Below are positions 13,658 to 23,160 of a DNA stretch of 64,000 nt, in pieces. The translations under genes were made by a program, and so were the position numbers. Each line of letters starts with the position of its first letter. The first letter of the stretch is position 1. The notes below the pieces were generated by a model. It did no database searches. It was not told the DNA's origin and saw only the letters and a list, made by a program, of their open reading frames with translations. The DNA comes from Vibrio comitans (GTDB lineage: Bacteria > Pseudomonadota > Gammaproteobacteria > Enterobacterales > Vibrionaceae): the NCBI GenBank assembly GCA_024346835.1, contig AP024867.1, forward strand, positions 1,240,001-1,304,000. The letters are read 5' to 3'.

Positions 13658-15304
13658 ATGGATAAAAGTAGTCGTTCTCACGCAAACATTAGCCAAAGAA
13701 AAGGGATTTCCCCGGTGTGGATAATCCCGTTAATCGCTTTTGCTATGGGAATGTGGATGTTATTCCAGTATGTAAATAGTCGAGGGCCAGAGGTAACCTT
13801 AATGCTGCCCGATGCAGCAGGTATAGAGGCGGGAAAAACCGCGATAAAAGCCCGAAACGTGAAAGTAGGGACTATTACAGAAATAGAGCTTAGTGAGAAC
13901 TATGAGTACATCGTTGCAAAAGCTCAAATGGATAAACAAGCGGCTCGTATGCTTAGAGAAGACTCGCTGTTTTGGGTTGTAGAACCTCATATCGGCGCGG
14001 ATGGAATATCGGGTTTGGATACGTTACTTTCAGGATCCTATATCGAACTGAAGCCAGGGCGTTCTGATAAGCAAGAGAGAAAGTTTAAAGTCTTAGAACT
14101 GCCACCAGTCGCTGGCCCCGATGCAAAGGGGATACGCGTCATACTTACCCACAATGAGGCGAATAAATTGGGCATAGGTGAGCCAGTATTGCATCATGGG
14201 TTTACTGTAGGGCGAGTAGAAAAGACCAGCTACAACTATGAAAAACAAACTGCTGAATACCAACTATTCATCTTTGCACCTTATGACAGCTTAGTGTTTG
14301 AACATTCGCAGTTTTGGCTCGATTCTGGTGTAGAAGTAAAACTGGATACCAGTGGTATTGATCTTAAAGTGGGATCGCTTGAAACCATTTTGACTGGAGG
14401 GGTCAGCTTTGATGTGCCAGAGAATATACAGCCTGGTTCTCAAGTGACGACAAGCCTGCAACAATTTGAGCTCTTTAATGACTACAACAGTGTCTTAGAA
14501 AACAAATATTCAGAGTATCTTCATTACGCACTACTGTTTAGTGAGTCTGTCCGTGGCCTAGAAACAGGCGCTCCAGTAGAGTATCGAGGTATAAGAATAG
14601 GTACCGTTGAAACTGTCCCATTAGCTGTTCCAATGCAAGATGACGGCACATTGAGTAATCGTATACCCGTATTGATTCGCATAGAAATAGAGCGCGTTTC
14701 TGAGGTTCTTCGAGAAACCACAATAGACGAATTTAAGCAAAGATTGGAATATCAGGTTCAACGAGGGTTACGGGGAGCATTAAGAGTGGGGAACTTGCTC
14801 ACTGGTGCTCTGTACATAGATGTGGATTTTTATGAAAAACCAGATCCGGTAGAAATAGTGCGATTTGCAGGATATGAGACATTTCCAGTGATATCGGGTG
14901 GATTTTCTGAAATACAAAAGCAAGCCGTGGAATTTTTGCACAGGGTTAATAATCTTCCTTTGGAAGAAACGGTAACAAGCCTGAATAAAACCTTACATTC
15001 AGCTCAAGTAACGCTGAACTCCGCAAGCAAAGTCGCCAATGATATTGACGTGCTCTTATCTGATAACCAAACAAAGCAACTACCTGGTCAACTAAATCAA
15101 AGCTTAGAACAGTTGCAAACGACTTTAGAGGGTTTTGATGTCAATTCCCAGATGTACCAACAATTACAAAGCGCTATTTCTGAAGTTGAACAAGTCATGC
15201 AACAGTTAAAACCGATACTGCAAGAAGTCAACGAAAAACCGAATGCGTTGGTGTTTGGGGATGACTCCAAACCTGACCCTGTTCCAGTAAGAGGAAACCA
15301 ATAA
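13658..15304 (+). CDS. pqiB: PqiB, MCE-domain intermembrane transport protein
   Basis: A 548-residue protein, nearly the length of E. coli PqiB. One N-terminal helix (about residues 20-40) anchors it in the inner membrane, and three MCE/MlaD domains follow: about 45-140 (VTLMLPDAAGIEAGKTAIKA), 155-255 (GIRVILTHNEANKLGIGEPV) and 285-400 (LLFSESVRGLETGAPVEYRG). A long C-terminal helical region (about 425-525) builds the needle-like tube that spans the periplasm in this family. The gene starts 24 bases after pqiA and overlaps pqiC by one base. Confidence 0.93.
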   Translation: MDKSSRSHANISQRKGISPVWIIPLIAFAMGMWMLFQYVNSRGPEVTLMLPDAAGIEAGKTAIKARNVKVGTITEIELSENYEYIVAKAQMDKQAARMLREDSLFWVVEPHIGADGISGLDTLLSGSYIELKPGRSDKQERKFKVLELPPVAGPDAKGIRVILTHNEANKLGIGEPVLHHGFTVGRVEKTSYNYEKQTAEYQLFIFAPYDSLVFEHSQFWLDSGVEVKLDTSGIDLKVGSLETILTGGVSFDVPENIQPGSQVTTSLQQFELFNDYNSVLENKYSEYLHYALLFSESVRGLETGAPVEYRGIRIGTVETVPLAVPMQDDGTLSNRIPVLIRIEIERVSEVLRETTIDEFKQRLEYQVQRGLRGALRVGNLLTGALYIDVDFYEKPDPVEIVRFAGYETFPVISGGFSEIQKQAVEFLHRVNNLPLEETVTSLNKTLHSAQVTLNSASKVANDIDVLLSDNQTKQLPGQLNQSLEQLQTTLEGFDVNSQMYQQLQSAISEVEQVMQQLKPILQEVNEKPNALVFGDDSKPDPVPVRGNQ

Positions 15305-15798
15305 TGAAAAAGTGGTCAATATTGATTTTTGCTCTCTTCGTCGGCTGTACTAGCAGCGAGTCAATCGAAACAAAGACATATTTATTGCCGCGGGTTGAGT
15401 CAGACCATATGCTCGAGTTTGATAGGGTAAGTGTCAAAATGCCCAGCTATTTAGAAGGGCCCGGAATCGTTTATAGGCTGTCAGAAACAGAGGTAGAGGT
15501 AGCAAGCCATAACGTTTGGGCTGAAAATGTAAGAAATATGCTCATCAATCAATTGCAGCAGTATCGAATGCCAGACGTAAATGGGCCCCCTAATTTGAGC
15601 GTTCACTTTGAGCGTTTTAACGGATCGTACACAGGAAATGCTGAGCTAAAAGGGGACTGGAAGTTAGGAGTTCACAGCGGTGACTTTGATATTAAGCAAC
15701 CTTTAGATGATGAAGGTTACGATGCGTTGGTACAGGCTCTAAACCAAGGGTTGGACTCGTTGATGCAGGATATTTATTCGAAGGTGAAAACGCCGTAG
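15304..15798 (+). CDS. pqiC: PqiC, outer-membrane lipoprotein
   Basis: A 164-residue lipoprotein with signal MKKWSILIFALFVGC (lipobox FVGC) and a DUF330/ABC_trans_aux domain (SYLEGPGIVYRLSETEVEVA; HNVWAENVRNMLINQL). PqiC sits in the outer membrane and meets the tip of the PqiB tube. ATG 15304 overlaps the stop of pqiB. No clear terminator was seen between its stop and the convergent hydrolase gene 78 bases on. Confidence 0.92.
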   Translation: MKKWSILIFALFVGCTSSESIETKTYLLPRVESDHMLEFDRVSVKMPSYLEGPGIVYRLSETEVEVASHNVWAENVRNMLINQLQQYRMPDVNGPPNLSVHFERFNGSYTGNAELKGDWKLGVHSGDFDIKQPLDDEGYDALVQALNQGLDSLMQDIYSKVKTP

Positions 15799-15876
15799 GC
15801 TGGAAACAGTTAGCTTGTTCGAATTCTAAAGCTCAGTCTATTCGCCCGAACGCAAAATGACGACAGACAAGTAAAA

Positions 15877-17037
15877 CTAGTGAACGGAAAGCACTTCTTC
15901 CATTCTAGCTAGACTTTCGTCAAAGTAAGGGTTGTAAGTGAGGCGAGCATGTATCTTTCCTGTCTCTACATACCCGTAAGAAGAGTACCAAACCTCGGCG
16001 CCTGCTAGGCATTGAGCCTCTAGTTCTGCTCCCTGACCATTGTTGCAAAGACGATTCTTACCATTTACGCCATACTCTGGGTTGTTGGGAGAAAATAGCC
16101 CACCCATATGAGAACCCTCACTGATTTTTAGTTCAGGTAACTTCATGTTGTAGGCAACAGTTCGCTCTTTAAGTGGAGGGTTATTGCCTAGCCAAACTAA
16201 TTGAGAACTAGGGTGACTAAAACGAGTGGCAAATTGATCTACTGCGAAGTCTTTATCGACTACGGTATCGCCCTCGCTAATAAGCATGAACACAGGTTTA
16301 TTGTAGCTGGGAGTGGATGCTAGTTTCTGTTGTACTCTCTGCGTGGTTTCGTAATAACTCGCGGCGGCGGTCATAGGGAGTGAATCATAGCGCAGGTAAT
16401 TGGTTTCTGGATCTTGGTCTGCCCATTCCATTACGTATTGCGCATACTTAGCCATTGGTAGTAATTCAGAACTGCCATTAAAGGCAGGAGAATAGAGAAT
16501 AAGCCCTTTGATGCTGTCGTCGGTCAGGGCGTAGCTAGTGACTAGATTCGCTCCGGTTGAATAGCCACCAAGCCAAACCTGATCAGATTGTTGCTGCAAT
16601 AACTTTATCTGGTGTTCAACACTCTCTTGCCAGATGTCAGCTGTGACTAATTTTAAATCGCCCACTTTAGACCCGTGACCTGGGAGCAACATGGTTCTGA
16701 CCAAATAGCCTTTGTCGCTTAAATGAGTGGCAATATCATTAAAAGAGTAAGGCGAGTCGCCTAATCCATGCACTAGAAGAATAGCCTCTCCATTGCTCTG
16801 TTGCGGCTGGTATTCTTGGGGAGAGTTTAAGGCTATTTCTAGTTCTTGGTTATCGGTGAGAAAGTTTCGCTCTGCTTTCATCCAGTTTTGAGTCTCTACT
16901 ACGTACTGCTCAAAGCTCGCTTGAGCGTATGGGCTCAACGCCTCAGCCTGTTGGAAATGATAGGGCTCTTCGTGACTCGTACAACTACTCGTCAGGAATA
17001 AGATAAAGGCTGGAAGTAGGGTTTTCATTTTTCTCAT
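15877..17037 (-). CDS. exported alpha/beta hydrolase (lysophospholipase/esterase-like)
   Basis: A 386-residue alpha/beta-hydrolase-fold enzyme with an N-terminal export signal MRKMKTLLPAFILFLTSSC. The cysteine and preceding SS make lipidation possible, but the lipobox is not ideal. The oxyanion-hole motif LLVHGLGDSPYS is at about residue 90, the nucleophile elbow GGYSTGANL at about 160, a likely acid SEGDTVVD at about 270, and a histidine in SEGSHMGGL near 320. The substrate is unknown; lysophospholipid or carboxyl ester is the usual guess. It is monocistronic and convergent with pqiABC. The start ATG 17037 or the ATG three codons later are both possible. Confidence 0.8.
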   Translation of the reverse strand: MRKMKTLLPAFILFLTSSCTSHEEPYHFQQAEALSPYAQASFEQYVVETQNWMKAERNFLTDNQELEIALNSPQEYQPQQSNGEAILLVHGLGDSPYSFNDIATHLSDKGYLVRTMLLPGHGSKVGDLKLVTADIWQESVEHQIKLLQQQSDQVWLGGYSTGANLVTSYALTDDSIKGLILYSPAFNGSSELLPMAKYAQYVMEWADQDPETNYLRYDSLPMTAAASYYETTQRVQQKLASTPSYNKPVFMLISEGDTVVDKDFAVDQFATRFSHPSSQLVWLGNNPPLKERTVAYNMKLPELKISEGSHMGGLFSPNNPEYGVNGKNRLCNNGQGAELEAQCLAGAEVWYSSYGYVETGKIHARLTYNPYFDESLARMEEVLSVH

Positions 17038-17154
17038 AAATCTAAATACGCAACAAACTCAACTAAATAGCAATTAACAGAAATAGAAGTTAACAGAAAC
17101 AGCGACAACAAGGTTTGCCCTTGCATGTCTAGTGTTATGCAAGGGAGATTCACT

Positions 17155-18546
17155 TTATGGTTTAAGTGTCGCGCCTCGACTGGCTATCACATCTTTATAC
17201 CAATAAAAGCTTTTCTTTTTCGTGCGGGCAAGAGTACCTTCGCCATTATTATCTCTGTCTACATAAATATAACCGTAGCGCTTACTCATCTCTGCGGTTG
17301 AGTTGGCGACTAAGTCGATAGGTCCCCAAGAGGTAAAGCCCATAAGTTCAACACCATCCAGTATCGCTTCATAGGCTTGAATCAAATGGTCATTCAGGTA
17401 AGAGATTCGATAGTCATCAATGATCTCACCCTCTAAGGTAGGAGTATCTATAGCCCCAAGACCATTTTCCACAATAAACAACGGCTTTTGATATCTATCG
17501 TAAAGCAGGTTTAGAAGAATACGTAATCCCTTAGGGTCAATGAGCCAGCCCCATTCGCTTTTTTTAAGGTGAGGATTCGGCACACTATCGACGATATTGC
17601 CGACTTCTTTTTGCATAGGGTCTGCAGAGGCGCAACCACTGGCGTAATAACTAAAGGAGATGAAGTCGACACTAGCAGAGGAAATGATATCGAGATCGTC
17701 TGCCTGCATCTTTATCTCAATGCTGTTTTCTCTAAAGTAACGAAGCATGTAGCCGGGGTACTTGCCACGAGTTTGTACGTCTCCGAAGAATAGCCACTGA
17801 TTATTTTCCTGCATGGCGGCAATCACATCATCTGGATTACAGGTATAGGGATAATTGATCGCACCTAAAAGCATGTTACCTATTTGCGCATCTGGAATAA
17901 TCTCATGACACAGATTTACAGCTTTTGCGTTTGCGACTAGTTGATGATGGATTGCTTGATAAATCTCTTGTTTAGACGCTTCCTCTTGAAGACCCACACC
18001 GGTAAATGGCGCGTGCAGTGACATGTTGATCTCATTGAAGGTCAGCCATAGCTTCACTTTAGAGCCAAAGCGCTCGAAAACCGTGCGAGCATACTTCTCA
18101 AAGAATGCGATGACACGACGATCGCTCCAACCGTTGTACTTTTCCACCAAATGGTAAGGCATTTCATAGTGTGACAATGTCACAAATGGAGTCATGTTGT
18201 GTTTGCCTAACTCGTCAAAAAGTCGGTCATAATAGGCGAGACCTTCTTCGCTTGGCTCTACATCGTCACCGTTTGGGAAAATACGTGTCCATGCGATGGA
18301 TAAACGCAGGCAGGTAAAGCCCATTTCTTTAAAGAGGCTGATATCTTCTGGATAGCGGTTGTAAAAGTCGATCGCAAGATCTTTGATTCCAGGCTCTCGC
18401 TCTTCTCTTGTTTGATGAGGGCTAAGAATGCCATTGGGCAGCATGTCCGCAGTAGATAGGCCTTTGCCATCTTCTAAGTAAGACCCTTCTACTTGGTTAG
18501 CAGCAATGGCGCCGCCCCACAGAAAATGCTCGGGAAACTGAATCAT
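17155..18546 (-). CDS. 6-phospho-beta-glucosidase, glycoside hydrolase family 1
   Basis: A 463-residue GH1 enzyme. The acid/base glutamate is in LTFNEINM (residue 172) and the nucleophile in FIVENGLGA (residue 360). The C-terminal STAEMSKRYGYIYVDRDN has the Ser-Lys-Tyr set that binds the 6-phosphate in BglA/AscB-type enzymes, so phosphorylated beta-glucosides are the likely substrate. No PTS transporter lies beside it, which is unusual for such genes. The start is ATG 18546 with TTGGAG six bases upstream; a TTG four codons earlier would overlap that site. The inverted repeat at 18633-18656 is a candidate operator. Confidence 0.88.
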   Translation of the reverse strand: MIQFPEHFLWGGAIAANQVEGSYLEDGKGLSTADMLPNGILSPHQTREEREPGIKDLAIDFYNRYPEDISLFKEMGFTCLRLSIAWTRIFPNGDDVEPSEEGLAYYDRLFDELGKHNMTPFVTLSHYEMPYHLVEKYNGWSDRRVIAFFEKYARTVFERFGSKVKLWLTFNEINMSLHAPFTGVGLQEEASKQEIYQAIHHQLVANAKAVNLCHEIIPDAQIGNMLLGAINYPYTCNPDDVIAAMQENNQWLFFGDVQTRGKYPGYMLRYFRENSIEIKMQADDLDIISSASVDFISFSYYASGCASADPMQKEVGNIVDSVPNPHLKKSEWGWLIDPKGLRILLNLLYDRYQKPLFIVENGLGAIDTPTLEGEIIDDYRISYLNDHLIQAYEAILDGVELMGFTSWGPIDLVANSTAEMSKRYGYIYVDRDNNGEGTLARTKKKSFYWYKDVIASRGATLKP

Positions 18547-18632
18547 GATGTGCTCCAATGAGTATGGTTACTGTAATTTTAGCTGTAGATAGTCAATCGT
18601 ATTCGAATATAGCCTTTATTTGCTCTGTTCAT

Positions 18633-18656
18633 ATCAAAAGATTCTAATCCTTTGAT
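18633..18656. promoter_or_regulatory. 24-bp near-palindrome between the LysR gene and the GH1 gene
   Basis: The left arm ATCAAAAGATT pairs with the right arm AATCCTTTGAT with one mismatch about a two-base centre. It sits about 90 bases upstream of the glucosidase start and 20 bases beyond the LysR stop. No T-run follows on either strand, so an operator is favoured over a terminator. A possible promoter (TTGACT-16-TACAGT on the reverse strand) lies between it and the glucosidase start. Confidence 0.45.
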
Positions 18657-18675
18657 CTCATTGCAAATTAATTGA

Positions 18676-19590
18676 TTATTTGTTCGCAAGTGCCTGGCTG
18701 ATAAAATCGATAAACAGGCGAAGGCGCTCTGGCATGTATTTGGTTTGCGCATATTGCATCAACACGTTGCCATGGTGGTTACTGGTAAGAGTCCAGTCCT
18801 CTAGCACTTGTACCACTTCTCCTGTTGCTACGGCGTTGGCAACAACAAAATCATGAAACAGTCCAATGCCTAAATGGCTTTTCACCCCTTCAAATCTTAG
18901 ATTAGCTTGGTTCACTGCATAGCGACCAGATACGGTAACTGACTGAGATTTATCGTCTTTATGGAAGGTCCAAACGTTGTCGTGTTCGGTTTCGGCTAAA
19001 TAGAGACAGTTGTGTTCTAACAGTTCGTTGGGCTGTTTTGGCGTGCCATGTTTCATCAAGTAGGGCTTAGAAGCGCACAGAATCAAGTGAGTCTCGCCCA
19101 GTTCTTTTAGCACTAAGTGTTCGTCCGGCTGCTCTGACAACCTAAAGGCAACATCGATACCTTGTTTTTGAATATCTACCGCTCCGTCAATCGCTCGTGC
19201 CTTTATCTGAATATCGGGATACTTCTTTAAAAAATCGATGATTAACGGCTGTAATACAACGCTGAGAAATGCTTCTGGGGCTGAGACTAAAAGGCTTCCC
19301 CGGGCTTGAGAGTGGCTATTTGTAGAAAGCTCAATCGCTTGTTCGGCAGCCTTAAGCATCTGAATCGCTTGTTCGTAGACCTTTTGGCCTTCTTCTGTAA
19401 TGCGGAAATTGCGAGTGGTACGTTCAATCAGCTTAACTGTCAGTGCGCTTTCAAGCCGAGTTATCGTTTTGGACACGGCGGAAGGAGTCATCGCTAAGCT
19501 ATTGGCTGCATTAGTAAAATTACCTTGCTGAACCACTAGGGTATAGGTAGCAAGGTCGGGCAAAAGAGCGACGAGTTGATTGGTTTTCAT
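18676..19590 (-). CDS. LysR family transcriptional regulator
   Basis: A 304-residue LysR-type regulator. An N-terminal winged HTH (about residues 12-70) includes GNFTNAANSLAMTPSAVSKT and TRLESALTVKLIERTTR. A substrate-binding domain from about 95 on has LLVSAPEAFLSVVLQPLI. It resembles the CrgA/DsdC-like subgroup with a degraded effector side, but the ligand is unknown. It is divergent from kbl-tdh with 162 bases between them, the usual layout for a LysR regulator and its target. It could equally act on the downstream glucosidase gene, which lies on the same strand. Confidence 0.9.
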   Translation of the reverse strand: MKTNQLVALLPDLATYTLVVQQGNFTNAANSLAMTPSAVSKTITRLESALTVKLIERTTRNFRITEEGQKVYEQAIQMLKAAEQAIELSTNSHSQARGSLLVSAPEAFLSVVLQPLIIDFLKKYPDIQIKARAIDGAVDIQKQGIDVAFRLSEQPDEHLVLKELGETHLILCASKPYLMKHGTPKQPNELLEHNCLYLAETEHDNVWTFHKDDKSQSVTVSGRYAVNQANLRFEGVKSHLGIGLFHDFVVANAVATGEVVQVLEDWTLTSNHHGNVLMQYAQTKYMPERLRLFIDFISQALANK

Positions 19591-19698
19591 TATATGTGCC
19601 TAGGATTCACAAATGATTTTCCGTAGATGGCATTATACTCCCAAGATCTTTGAACTAGAATCTCTTTACACTGTAAATCAGGAAAAGATTTTGTTCCG

Positions 19699-19718
19699 AG
19701 CAAGCTTGTTAGCTTGCT
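19699..19718 (+). promoter_or_regulatory. inverted repeat in the kbl leader
   Basis: AGCAAGCT-tgtt-AGCTTGCT: a perfect 8-bp stem 35 bases before the kbl start. It may be a leader hairpin or a LysR-type binding site. Confidence 0.4.
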
Positions 19719-19752
19719 TGGCATTCCCCCTTAATGAAAGGATCAAAGAATC

Positions 19753-20949
19753 ATGTCTTCTGCGTTTTATAACCAAATCCAACAACAAATCGAAGATGTA
19801 AAAACCGAAGGTTTGTACAAGTCTGAGCGCGTTATTACTTCTCAACAACAAGCGTCTGTGTCTATTTCGACTGGTGAAGATGTACTTAACTTCTGTGCAA
19901 ACAACTACTTAGGTTTGGCTAACCACCCAGAGCTAATCAAAGCAGCTCAGCAAGGTATGGATAAATACGGTTTTGGTATGGCGTCTGTACGCTTTATTTG
20001 TGGTACTCAAGACATCCACAAACAATTAGAAGACAAGCTATCTGCTTTCCTTGGTATGGAAGATACCATTCTTTACACTTCTTGCTTTGATGCAAACACA
20101 GGCCTGTTTGAAACAATCCTAGGTAAAGAAGATGCGATTATCTCAGATGCATTGAACCACGCGTCTATCATTGATGGCGTTCGTCTGTGTAAAGCAATGC
20201 GTTTCCGCTATTCAAACAACAACATGCAAGAGCTAGAGCAGCAACTTATTGCAGCTAAAGAAGCGGGTGCGCGTAATACTCTGATTGTTACCGACGGCGT
20301 GTTCTCTATGGACGGTGTGGTAGCAAATCTTCCTGCTATTTGTGACCTTGCAGACAAGTATGAAGCACTAGTGATGGTTGATGACTCTCACGCTGTTGGC
20401 TTTATGGGTGAAACCGGCGCAGGTACACACGATTACCACAATGTAATGGATCGTATCGATATTATTACCGGTACTCTAGGTAAGGCTATGGGCGGTGCAT
20501 CAGGCGGCTACACTTCAGGTAAGAAAGAAGTGATTGACTGGCTTCGTCAGCGTTCACGTCCATATCTGTTCTCAAACTCAGTTGCGCCAGCGATTGTTTC
20601 GGCTTCTCTACGTGTTCTAGATCTTCTTCAAGAAAGTGGCGATCTTCGCAGCCATCTTTGGGATAACGCAGCGCATTTCCGTGCTCGTATGGAAGGTGCT
20701 GGCTTCACTATGGGTGGCGCTGACCACGCTATCATTCCAATTATGTTGGGTGATGCAAAGGTTGCTGCTGAATTTGCTGAGCGCGCGCTAGCAAAAGGCA
20801 TTTACGTTATTGGCTTCTCTTTCCCTGTCGTACCGAAAGGCCAAGCTCGTATTCGTACGCAAATGTCTGCGGCGCATACTCGTAAACAACTAGACCGCGC
20901 TATTGATGCATTCATCGAAGTAGGTCGTGACATGGGATTGATCAAATAA
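19753..20949 (+). CDS. kbl: 2-amino-3-ketobutyrate coenzyme A ligase
   Basis: A 398-residue PLP enzyme that splits 2-amino-3-ketobutyrate with CoA into glycine and acetyl-CoA, the second step of threonine breakdown. The PLP lysine is in ITGTLGKAMGGASGG (about residue 245). The VDDSHAVGFMG motif (about 212-222) holds the ring-contacting aspartate and histidine. The length and end IDAFIEVGRDMGLIK match the family. The start is ATG 19753, with AAAGGA about nine bases upstream. Its stop overlaps the tdh start, so the pair is translationally coupled. Confidence 0.97.
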   Translation: MSSAFYNQIQQQIEDVKTEGLYKSERVITSQQQASVSISTGEDVLNFCANNYLGLANHPELIKAAQQGMDKYGFGMASVRFICGTQDIHKQLEDKLSAFLGMEDTILYTSCFDANTGLFETILGKEDAIISDALNHASIIDGVRLCKAMRFRYSNNNMQELEQQLIAAKEAGARNTLIVTDGVFSMDGVVANLPAICDLADKYEALVMVDDSHAVGFMGETGAGTHDYHNVMDRIDIITGTLGKAMGGASGGYTSGKKEVIDWLRQRSRPYLFSNSVAPAIVSASLRVLDLLQESGDLRSHLWDNAAHFRARMEGAGFTMGGADHAIIPIMLGDAKVAAEFAERALAKGIYVIGFSFPVVPKGQARIRTQMSAAHTRKQLDRAIDAFIEVGRDMGLIK

Positions 20950-21980
20950 TGAAGATTAAAGCGCTTTCTAAACTCAAGCCTGAACAAGGTATTTGGATGA
21001 ATGAAGTCGATATGCCAGAAATGGGGCATAACGACCTTCTCATCAAGATCAAGAAAACGGCTATCTGCGGTACTGATGTACACATCTACAATTGGGATGA
21101 GTGGTCACAAAACACTATCCCTGTTCCTATGGTTGTAGGTCACGAATACGTGGGTGAAGTTGTTGCAATTGGCCAAGAAGTACGTGGCTTTGAAGTAGGT
21201 GACCGCGTTTCTGGCGAAGGTCACATTACTTGTGGTCATTGTCGTAACTGCCGTGGTGGACGTACGCATCTATGTCGTAACACGATTGGTGTGGGTGTTA
21301 ACCGCACAGGCTCTTTCTCTGAGTATCTTGTGATCCCAGCGTTCAACGCATTTAAGATCCCAGAAGGCATCTCGGATGAGCTGGCGTCAATCTTTGACCC
21401 GTTTGGTAATGCGGTACACACAGCGCTGTCTTTCGATCTAGTAGGTGAAGACGTACTGATCACAGGTGCTGGACCAATCGGCATCATGGCGGCCGCTGTT
21501 GCTAAGCACGTAGGTGCCCGTCACGTTGTCATTACTGATGTAAACGAATACCGTCTGGATCTTGCTCGTCAAATGGGTGTAACTCGCGCCGTTAACGTTG
21601 CACACGAAGATCTTAAAGATGTAATGGCTGAACTGGGCATGACCGAGGGCTTCGATGTCGGTCTTGAAATGTCAGGCGTTCAAGCAGCATTTAGCACTAT
21701 GTTAGAAACGATGAACCATGGTGGTCGTTTAGCGCTACTGGGTATTCCACCATCAGACATGGGTATCGACTGGAACCAGGTGATCTTTAAAGGCTTGGTT
21801 ATCAAGGGTATCTATGGCCGAGAGATGTTTGAAACTTGGTACAAAATGGCTTCATTGATTCAATCTGGCCTAGATCTATCGCCAATCATTACTCACCACT
21901 ACAAGGTTGACGACTTCCAGGAAGGCTTTGACGTTATGCGTAGCGGTCAGTCTGGTAAGGTTATCCTTGACTGGGAGTAG
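20949..21980 (+). CDS. tdh: L-threonine 3-dehydrogenase
   Basis: A 343-residue zinc-dependent medium-chain dehydrogenase. It oxidises L-threonine to 2-amino-3-ketobutyrate with NAD+, supplying the Kbl substrate. The catalytic zinc site is CGTDVHI (Cys38) with GHEYVGE. The structural zinc site is CGHCRNCRGGRTHLC (about residues 96-110). The nucleotide-binding loop is GAGPIGIMAAAVAKH (about 174-188). ATG 20949 overlaps the last base of the kbl stop. The operon ends at the terminator at 22026-22054. Confidence 0.97.
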   Translation: MKIKALSKLKPEQGIWMNEVDMPEMGHNDLLIKIKKTAICGTDVHIYNWDEWSQNTIPVPMVVGHEYVGEVVAIGQEVRGFEVGDRVSGEGHITCGHCRNCRGGRTHLCRNTIGVGVNRTGSFSEYLVIPAFNAFKIPEGISDELASIFDPFGNAVHTALSFDLVGEDVLITGAGPIGIMAAAVAKHVGARHVVITDVNEYRLDLARQMGVTRAVNVAHEDLKDVMAELGMTEGFDVGLEMSGVQAAFSTMLETMNHGGRLALLGIPPSDMGIDWNQVIFKGLVIKGIYGREMFETWYKMASLIQSGLDLSPIITHHYKVDDFQEGFDVMRSGQSGKVILDWE

Positions 21981-22025
21981 GCTGTTTTAGCACTCTAGAA
22001 CAGTGTTTCAAATGACCCTCATTTT

Positions 22026-22054
22026 AAAGCCCTAAGTTATTCTTAGGGCTTTTT
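22026..22054 (+). terminator. terminator of kbl-tdh
   Basis: AAAGCCCTAAG / CTTAGGGCTTT with a five-base loop, then TTTT. Confidence 0.93.
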
Positions 22055-22135
22055 CGCATTATTTTGTCAAACATGGTTTTCACGCCTAGCGATACCTCTA
22101 GCCTTAATGTAAACATATCGTCATTGAAGAGTCAC

Positions 22136-22160
22136 AAAGGCGAGTTAGACTTCGCCTTTT
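22136..22160 (+). terminator. second terminator-like hairpin before the EamA gene
   Basis: AAGGCGA-(8)-TCGCCTT followed by TTCCC. No gene lies between it and the kbl-tdh terminator 80 bases upstream. It could end a short RNA started in the gap (weak -35 TTGTCA with a poor TAGCGAT -10) or act as a leader attenuator for the transporter. Confidence 0.4.
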
Positions 22161-22224
22161 CCCGAATTACATAGAGTAATGGGCCCACGAGTAATATAGA
22201 CAATCTGTTTATTTAGGAAGCGCT

Positions 22225-23124
22225 TTGAGTATTATTGCTATTGTTTTGGTTGTTTTTTCAGCGCTGCTTCATGCTGGTTGGAACGTACTCGGTAAGTCTG
22301 GTTCTGGCTCGGGTTATTCGTTTGCTTTAGTCGCATCATTTACTCCCTTCGTTTTACTGTCTCCCTACCTCGTATGGTGCGTTTCTATAATTGGTCTTAC
22401 CAATATTCATGCTGACTTTTTAGGGCTACTGCTTTTCAGTTGTATAGGTCAGGCTATTTATCTGGTGAGTGTTATTAAAGCCTATGAGCATGGCGACGTT
22501 GGCATGATGTATCCGATTGTGCGCGCCTTACCTGTTCTTATGGTAGGACTCGGGACCCTAATGATAGGGCAGGCGATATCTGTCAACGCTTGGGTAGGCT
22601 TTGTTATATTGACGATGGGTTGCTTATTGGTTCCCCTCACAACACTTCGAGAATTGAAACTATCGGCGTATGCAAATATAGGCGTACTGTGGGCTGTAAT
22701 TGCCGCGATGGGAACGACTCTGTACTCTATTCTGGATAAAGAAGCGCTTAACTGGTTAGTGCTAGAAACATCGGGACTAAGCTCGCAGCATATTGCGATA
22801 TTTTATCTTGGCATGCAGTTTCTTGGCACATACACTGTGTTGTTGTGTTGGCTTCTTATCACCAAAAATAAGTCGGAACTAGTTAATGCAAAACGCTATT
22901 GGAAGGGGTCATCGATAGCTGGAATAATGATGGGGCTGACCTATGGAATCGTATTGTATTCAATGACTTTGGTCGAAAATGTCAGCTATATTGTTGCCCT
23001 TCGACAGGTCAGTATTGTTTTTGGGTTAGTACTAGGAATTACTATCCTAAAAGAGCGTTGGTATTTCATACGAGGACTTGGAGTTTCATTCATTGTTGCA
23101 GGTTTAGTGGTTGCTCTTGTCTAG
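22225..23124 (+). CDS. EamA/DMT-family transporter
   Basis: A 299-residue drug/metabolite transporter superfamily permease with about ten membrane helices in two EamA repeats. The first repeat opens LLHAGWNVLGKSGSG and includes AYEHGDVGMMYPIVRALPVL. The second ends VALRQVSIVFGLVLGITILK then ERWYFIRGLGVSFIVAG, the usual terminal E-R-hydrophobic pattern. The start is TTG 22225, accepted because AGGA lies seven bases upstream and the first helix follows at once. Substrate unknown. Monocistronic, between two hairpins upstream and a disrupted DUF1272 gene downstream. Confidence 0.85.
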   Translation: MSIIAIVLVVFSALLHAGWNVLGKSGSGSGYSFALVASFTPFVLLSPYLVWCVSIIGLTNIHADFLGLLLFSCIGQAIYLVSVIKAYEHGDVGMMYPIVRALPVLMVGLGTLMIGQAISVNAWVGFVILTMGCLLVPLTTLRELKLSAYANIGVLWAVIAAMGTTLYSILDKEALNWLVLETSGLSSQHIAIFYLGMQFLGTYTVLLCWLLITKNKSELVNAKRYWKGSSIAGIMMGLTYGIVLYSMTLVENVSYIVALRQVSIVFGLVLGITILKERWYFIRGLGVSFIVAGLVVALV

Positions 23125-23160
23125 GGTTATTCACTGAACGCTTAGTTTTTTAAAAGTAGT

